NCBI RefSeq assembly: GCF_001182895.1
Contig: NZ_LFQR01000048.1
Span: 1-64,000 of the forward strand
DNA length: 64,000 nt
Direction: 5' to 3'
Source: Frateuria defendens
GTDB taxonomy: Bacteria > Pseudomonadota > Gammaproteobacteria > Xanthomonadales > Rhodanobacteraceae
Shown here: piece after piece, positions 57,375 through 64,000 of the stretch
How positions within the stretch are numbered: the stretch's first letter is position 1
Layout of the letters: each line of letters opens with the position of its first letter
The notes under the pieces: generated by a model
Database searches by the model: none
Told to the model about the DNA's origin: nothing
The model's input: the letters and a program-made list of their open reading frames with translations, nothing else
Made by a program: the position numbers and the translations under genes

Positions 57375-57403
57375 CTGGATTAAGCCCGCCTCCTCCACCG
57401 CCC

Positions 57404-57858
57404 ATGTTCCGCGTCAGCCGCCTCACCGATTACGCCACCGTGGTGATGACCTGCATCGCCGCGCACCCGGCGTCGGTGCTGAGCACCGCGCAGATCGCCG
57501 ACGAGACGCACCTGGAGCTGCCCACCGTCAGCAAGCTGCTGAAGTCGCTCGGCCACGCCGGGCTGGTGGACTCCTTCCGCGGCGTCAACGGCGGTTACCG
57601 GCTGGCGCGGCCGGCCGAGGCGATCAGCCTGGCCGAGATCGTGGAGGCGATGGAAGGGCCGCTCGGCATGACCGAGTGCAGCGTGGCCGAGGGCCAGTGC
57701 GAGCGCGAGGGCCTGTGCAACGTGCGCGGCAGCTGGCGGCGCATCAACAGCGTGCTCGACGGCGCGCTGCGCACCATGAGCCTGGCCGACATGCTGCCCG
57801 CCCCGCGCCCGGCCGTCGCCACCGTGCCACTCACCGAATTGAAAGGCAGGACCGCACC

Positions 57859-57862
<4 letters not shown>
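57404..57862 (+). CDS. Rrf2-family Fe-S regulator of the suf operon
   Basis: This 152-residue regulator resembles IscR. It has a winged helix with [50 protein letters not shown]. Three cysteines at 92, 99 and 105 ([16 protein letters not shown]) match the cluster ligands of IscR. Such proteins repress suf genes when they carry an Fe-S cluster. It is the first gene of the operon and overlaps sufB by four bases. Confidence 0.92.
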
Positions 57863-59324
<1,462 letters not shown>

Positions 59325-59328
<4 letters not shown>

Positions 59329-59966
59329 ACGCGATGCGCCAGGCGCATTGGGATGCGGTGTACAGCGCGAAGAGCGAGGCGCAGACCAGCTGGTTTCGCC
59401 CGCACCTCGAAGCGTCGCTGCGCCTGATCGACGCGCTGGATCTGCCACGCGACCTGCCCGTGCTGGACGTCGGCGGCGGCCGCTCCACCCTGGTCGACGA
59501 CCTGCTCGCGCGCGGCTTCACCGACGTGAGCGTGCTGGACCTCTCCGCCGTGGCGCTGGCCGAGGCGAAGCGGCACCTCGGCGCGCGGGCGCAGACCGTG
59601 CGCTGGATCGTCGGCGATGTCACCGAGGTCGCGCTGCCGGCCGCGCATTTCGCGCTGTGGCACGACCGTGCGACGTTCCATTTCCTCTCCGAGGCCGGCG
59701 ACCGCGCGCGCTACGTGGCCTCGGCCGTGCGCGCCGTCCGCCCCGGTGGTTTCGCCGTCGTCGGCACGTTCGCCGCGGACGGGCCGGAGCGTTGCACCGG
59801 GCTGCCGGTCGTGCGTTATGACGCGCTTTCGCCGGCGGCCGTTTTCGCGCCGGCCTACGAGCCGGTGACCGAGCATCGCGACGTGCATCGCACGCCCTCG
59901 GGCAATGAGCAAGCTTTCACCTATGTCGTGCTCCGCCGCTGCGGCGGAGACGCCGGATTCCACTGA
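59325..59966 (+). CDS. Class I SAM-dependent methyltransferase inside the suf operon
   Basis: This 213-residue Rossmann methyltransferase has motif [19 protein letters not shown], post-I Asp (VSVLDLS), motif II ([22 protein letters not shown]) and motif III ([20 protein letters not shown]). It resembles small trans-acting methyltransferases of thiopurine/tellurite-like type. It overlaps sufB by four bases (ATGA), and sufC begins right at its stop, so it is a fully integrated operon member. It is not a standard suf component, and its substrate is unknown. Confidence 0.85.
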
Positions 59967-59975
59967 GTGACCACC

Positions 59976-60757
<782 letters not shown>

Positions 60758-60761
<4 letters not shown>

Positions 60762-62074
60762 GCGAGGCCGCGCGAACCCCGTTCGTCGAGTCGCTGCGCG
60801 AGGCCGCGGCGGCCGCCGCGCTGCCCGGCCGCGGCATCGGCTGGCTGGACGCCGCGCGGTGCGAGAATCTCGACGCCTTCCTCGCCGCGGGCCTGCCCGA
60901 CACCCGCAACGAGGCGTGGAAGTACACCGCGCTGCGCGCGCTGGCACAGCGCCCGTTCGCGCTGGGCGACGCGCAGGCCGCCTCGCGCCCGGTCGAGGCG
61001 GCCGCGCTGGCGCTGGCGGGCATCGACGGCCCGGCGCTGGTGTTCGTCAACGGCGCCTTTCGCGCCGATCTCTCCCGGCTGGACGACCTGCCCGCGGGCC
61101 TCAGCCTCGAACCGCTGTCACAGGTGCTGGCCGGCGAGCCCGAGCCGCTGCGCTTCGCGCTGGCGCGGCTCTACCGCGACGGCGGCGAGGCCTTCGCCCG
61201 CCTCAACGCGGCGCTGGCCGGCGACGGCGCGGTGCTGCGCGTGGCGGCCGGCGCGAAGATCGCGCAGCCGGTGCGGCTGCTCATCGTCGGTGCGCCGGCG
61301 GAGGGCGAGCTGGCCTGGCACGCGCGCCACGTGGTCGAGCTGGGCGAGGGCGCGGAGCTGGAGCTGATCGAACAGCACCTCGCCACCGGCGAGCAGCGCC
61401 ACCTCGGCACCCAGGTGTCCGACTTCGTGCTGCGCGAGGGCGCGCAGCTGCGCCACGTGCTGCTGCAGCGCGCGGCCGCCGGCGCCACCCTGGTCCGCCG
61501 CAGCGGCTACCGGCTGGAGGCGCGGGCGCAGGCCACGCTGCACGCGCTGGAGCTGGGCGGCGCGTTGGTGCGCCACGACCTGGCGGCGGAGCTTGCCGGC
61601 GACGGCGCGCGCTTCGTCACCCGCGGCGTGTTCATGCCCACGGGGCGCCAGCACATCGACACCCAGCTCGCGATCCGCCACCAGGCGCTCGGCACCGCCT
61701 CCGAATCCATCTGGCGCGGCGTGGCCGACCAGCGCGGGCGCGGCGTGTTCCGCGGCGCCATCGTGGTGGCGCCGGGCGCCGACGGCAGCGACGCCAGCCT
61801 CAGCAACAAGAACCTGCTGCTCTCCGGCCAGGCCGAGATCGACACCAAGCCGGAACTGGAGATCTACGCCGACGAGGTGAAGGCCGCGCACGGCGCCACC
61901 GTGGGCCAGCTCGACGAGCGCGCGCTGTTCTACCTGCGCTCGCGCGGCCTGCCGCAGACCCAGGCGCGGGCGCTGCTCACCGCCGCCTTCTGCCGCGCGG
62001 TGTTCGACGACCTGCCGGACGCCGCGCTGCGCGAGCACCTGGACACGCTGCTGATCGGCCAGCTGCCGTCGTAA
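60758..62074 (+). CDS. sufD: Fe-S cluster assembly protein SufD
   Basis: SufD pairs with SufB on the ATPase. The 438 residues are divergent at the N-terminus (GLPDTRNEAWKYTALRAL is the typical early segment) and conserved toward the C-terminus: TQLAIRHQALGTASESIWRGVADQRGRGVFRG, NKNLLLSGQAEIDTKPELEIYADEVKAAHGATVGQLDERALFYLRSRG. The start overlaps the sufC stop. Confidence 0.95.
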
Positions 62075-62084
62075 GCCTCTCGCC

Positions 62085-62104
62085 CCTCCCGCCCGCCGGG
62101 AGGG
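62085..62104. repeat. CCCTCCCG hairpin, copy 4
   Basis: CCCCTCCCG-CCCG-CCGGGAGGG-like arms form a short hairpin in the sufD-sufS gap, the weakest member of this family. Confidence 0.4.
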
Positions 62105-62122
62105 CGCCAACGGAGTTCCGCC

Positions 62123-63385
62123 ATGACCGCCAAGCCCGCCACCACCGCCTCCGCCGCCTCCGCCGCGACGTTCGACGTCGAGCGCGTGCGCGAGGACTTC
62201 CCGCTGCTCGCCCGCCGCGTGCATGACAAGCCGCTGGTGTACTTCGACAACGCCAACACCAGCCAGAAGCCGCGCCAGGTGATCGACGCGGTGGACGCGC
62301 ACTACCGCGAGCACAACGCCAACGTGGCGCGCGCGGTGCACCAGCTGGGCGAGGAGGCCACCGCCGCCTACGAGGGCGCGCGCGACCAGCTGGCGAAGTT
62401 CATCAACGCGCCCTCGCGCGACGAAGTGGTGCTCACCTCCGGCACCACGCAGTCGATCAACCTGGTGGCCTACAGCTACGCGCTGCCGCGTCTCAAGCCC
62501 GGCGACGCCATCCTCACCACGGTGATGGAGCACCACGCCAACATCGTGCCGTGGCAGATCGTGGCCGCGCGCGCCGGCGCCACGGTGAAGGCGGCGCCGA
62601 TCGACGAGCGCGGCGAGCTGATCGTGGAGAAGTTCGTCGAGCTGCTCACGCCGGAGGTGAAGCTGGCCTGCGTGGCGCACGTCTCCAACGTGCTCGGCAC
62701 CGTCAACCCGGTGCGCGAGCTTGCGCGCGAGTGCAGGCGGCGCGGCATCCCGCTGCTGGTGGACGGCTCGCAGGCGGTGCCGCACCGCCCGGTGGACGTG
62801 CAGGCGCTGGGCTGCGATTTCTACGCCGTCACCGGCCACAAGATGCTCGCGCCCACCGGTACGGGCCTGCTGTGGGCCAGGCGCGAACACCTCGATGCGA
62901 TGCCGCCGTTCTTCGGCGGCGGCGAGATGATCCGCGAGGTGAAGTTCTCCGGCACCACCTTCGCCGAGGCCCCGCACAAGTTCGAGGCCGGCACGCCCAA
63001 CATCGCCGGCTTCGCCGGCATGGGCGCGGCCATCGGCTACTACCGCACGCTCGGCTTCGACGCCATCCGCGCGTGGGAGGGCGAGCTGCTCGCCTACGCC
63101 ACCGAACGCCTGCGCGAGATCCCCGGCCTGCGCCTGGTCGGCGAGGCGGCGGAGAAGGAGCCGGTGATCTCCTTCCTGGTCGAGGGCGCCCAGGCCACCG
63201 ACCTCGCCACCCTGCTCGACCTCGAGGGCGTGGCCGTGCGCTCGGGTCACCACTGCGCCCATCCGCTGATGCAGTTCTACGGCGTGCCCGCCACGCTGCG
63301 CGCCTCGCTGGCCTTCTACAACACGCGCGAGGAAGTGGACGCCTTCGTCGCCGCGCTGCTCAAGGTGCGCAAGCTGCTGATGTAG
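62123..63385 (+). CDS. sufS: Cysteine desulfurase SufS
   Basis: SufS takes sulfur from cysteine for Fe-S assembly. This 420-residue PLP enzyme has FDNANTSQKPRQVIDAV, LTSGTTQSINLVAYSYA, the PLP Lys in VTGHKMLAPTGTGLLW and the catalytic Cys in RSGHHCAHPLMQF. The N-terminus has an extra Ala/Thr-rich stretch of about 15 residues. No sufE or sufU sulfur-acceptor gene follows within the window; a REP element and an unrelated regulator come next. Confidence 0.96.
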   Translation: MTAKPATTASAASAATFDVERVREDFPLLARRVHDKPLVYFDNANTSQKPRQVIDAVDAHYREHNANVARAVHQLGEEATAAYEGARDQLAKFINAPSRDEVVLTSGTTQSINLVAYSYALPRLKPGDAILTTVMEHHANIVPWQIVAARAGATVKAAPIDERGELIVEKFVELLTPEVKLACVAHVSNVLGTVNPVRELARECRRRGIPLLVDGSQAVPHRPVDVQALGCDFYAVTGHKMLAPTGTGLLWARREHLDAMPPFFGGGEMIREVKFSGTTFAEAPHKFEAGTPNIAGFAGMGAAIGYYRTLGFDAIRAWEGELLAYATERLREIPGLRLVGEAAEKEPVISFLVEGAQATDLATLLDLEGVAVRSGHHCAHPLMQFYGVPATLRASLAFYNTREEVDAFVAALLKVRKLLM

Positions 63386-63405
63386 GCGCCGGCCACGGAA
63401 CGAAC

Positions 63406-63488
63406 TGTAGGAGCGCGCCTTGCGCGCGACCGGGGCACCATGCCGTCGCCGCTGCGTAGGCTTGTCGCGCGCAAGGCGCGCTCCTTAT
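63406..63488. repeat. REP-like inverted pair, copy 4
   Basis: TGTAGGAGCGCGCCTTGCGC on the left and GTCGCGCGCAAGGCGCGCTC plus CTTAT on the right, the best-preserved copy, located between convergent sufS and the HxlR gene. Confidence 0.88.
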
Positions 63489-63533
63489 GTCTACAGCGGC
63501 GGTGCGCCGTGATGAGAAGAGCTGGACAGGCTT

Positions 63534-63992
63534 TCAGGCACGGCCATCGGGCAGCTTCCTGACGCGGGTGTTGGCGGGTGTCAGCGGGCGGCCGTCGGCC
63601 GCGGCCGGGCGCATGCGCGGGATGGGCTTGCCGCTGGCCTCATCGATCAGCAGCGAGTGGCGCTCCTGCCTGCCGTACAGGTGCTTCTCGCCCCACTGGC
63701 GCAGGCCCACCACCACGGGGAAGAGATCCATGCCCTTGCGGGTGAGGCGGTATTCGCCGTAGGCCGAGCCGTCGGAGGCGGCGGCCTCCTCGAGGATGCC
63801 GGCCTCCACCAGTTTGCGCAGGCGGCCGGACAGGATGTTGCGGGCGATGCCCAAGCTGTCGAGGAATTCGCCGAAGCGGCGCTTGCCGTCGTAGGCGTCG
63901 CGCACGATCAGCAGCGACCAGGCGTCGCCCACCGCGTCCAGCGCGCGCGCCACGGGGCAGGGCGCATGCTTGAGTTGTTCCCTGGCGGCCAT
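63534..63992 (-). CDS. HxlR-family transcriptional regulator
   Basis: This 152-residue winged-helix regulator has the HxlR start CPVARALDAVGDAWSLLIVRDAYDGKRRFGEFLDSLGIARNILSGRLRKLVEAGIL and the wing EYRLTRKGMDLFPVV. The single Cys near the N-terminus (CPVARAL) is the conserved redox or electrophile-sensing position in many relatives. It is not part of the suf operon. Its target is unknown; HxlR proteins often control a divergent gene, which here would lie outside the window. Confidence 0.9.
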   Translation of the reverse strand: MAAREQLKHAPCPVARALDAVGDAWSLLIVRDAYDGKRRFGEFLDSLGIARNILSGRLRKLVEAGILEEAAASDGSAYGEYRLTRKGMDLFPVVVGLRQWGEKHLYGRQERHSLLIDEASGKPIPRMRPAAADGRPLTPANTRVRKLPDGRA

Positions 63993-64000
63993 GGCGGTCC

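Overview
This is a contiguous chromosomal stretch from a GC-rich gammaproteobacterium. The best guess is the Xanthomonadales, probably the Rhodanobacteraceae (Rhodanobacter/Dyella-like). That placement is an inference from protein resemblance, from the translation cluster thrS-infC-rpmI-rplT-pheS-pheT-ihfA-merR, and from the repeat families in the gaps between genes. No rRNA is present to confirm it.

Layout. Bases 1-3300 are a worn accessory region: the tail of a DUF1828/DUF1829 gene, a 3' fragment of tRNA-Asn that looks like an attachment site, an integrase with its middle deleted, an intact YefM-YoeB toxin-antitoxin pair, and an insertion-sequence remnant. From 3300 on the content is mostly core. 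It begins with an orphan pseudopilin, uvrB, tRNA-Val, an outer-membrane protein, a HemJ/CopD-like membrane protein, an SDR and a nucleotide-sugar epimerase. The translation cluster (10.0-18.0 kb) follows, then tRNA-Pro. serA and a D-2-hydroxyglutarate dehydrogenase gene are divergent neighbours. Next are a prolyl iminopeptidase, a large secreted nuclease, upp, a PsiF protein and a class III aminotransferase.

Bases 28.3-33.2 kb hold an ABC-2 transporter operon ending in two overlapping paralogous DesK-type kinases and one response regulator, with a perfect 20-bp palindrome upstream. Bases 33.3-40.9 kb hold queA-tgt and yajC-secD-secF, split by an opposite-strand OprO/P-type porin with a candidate Pho box. 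A CIO-type cytochrome bd operon with a 44-residue third gene, motAB and amgK-murU follow.

The most interesting gene set is 48.4-53.8 kb: a TonB-dependent receptor, a Tat-exported flavin amine oxidase, a periplasmic c-type cytochrome and a RidA-family protein with a signal peptide. Together they suggest a complete periplasmic amine-oxidation pathway. The window ends with a UDP-sugar dehydrogenase, glnK-amtB behind a near-consensus sigma-54 promoter, a suf operon carrying an embedded methyltransferase gene, and an HxlR regulator.

The gaps between genes are informative. The thrS leader has the parts of a ribosome-mediated attenuator: a short peptide with two adjacent rare Thr codons, a competing hairpin and a U-tailed terminator. 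infC appears to start at AUC. At least four families of repeats recur between genes.
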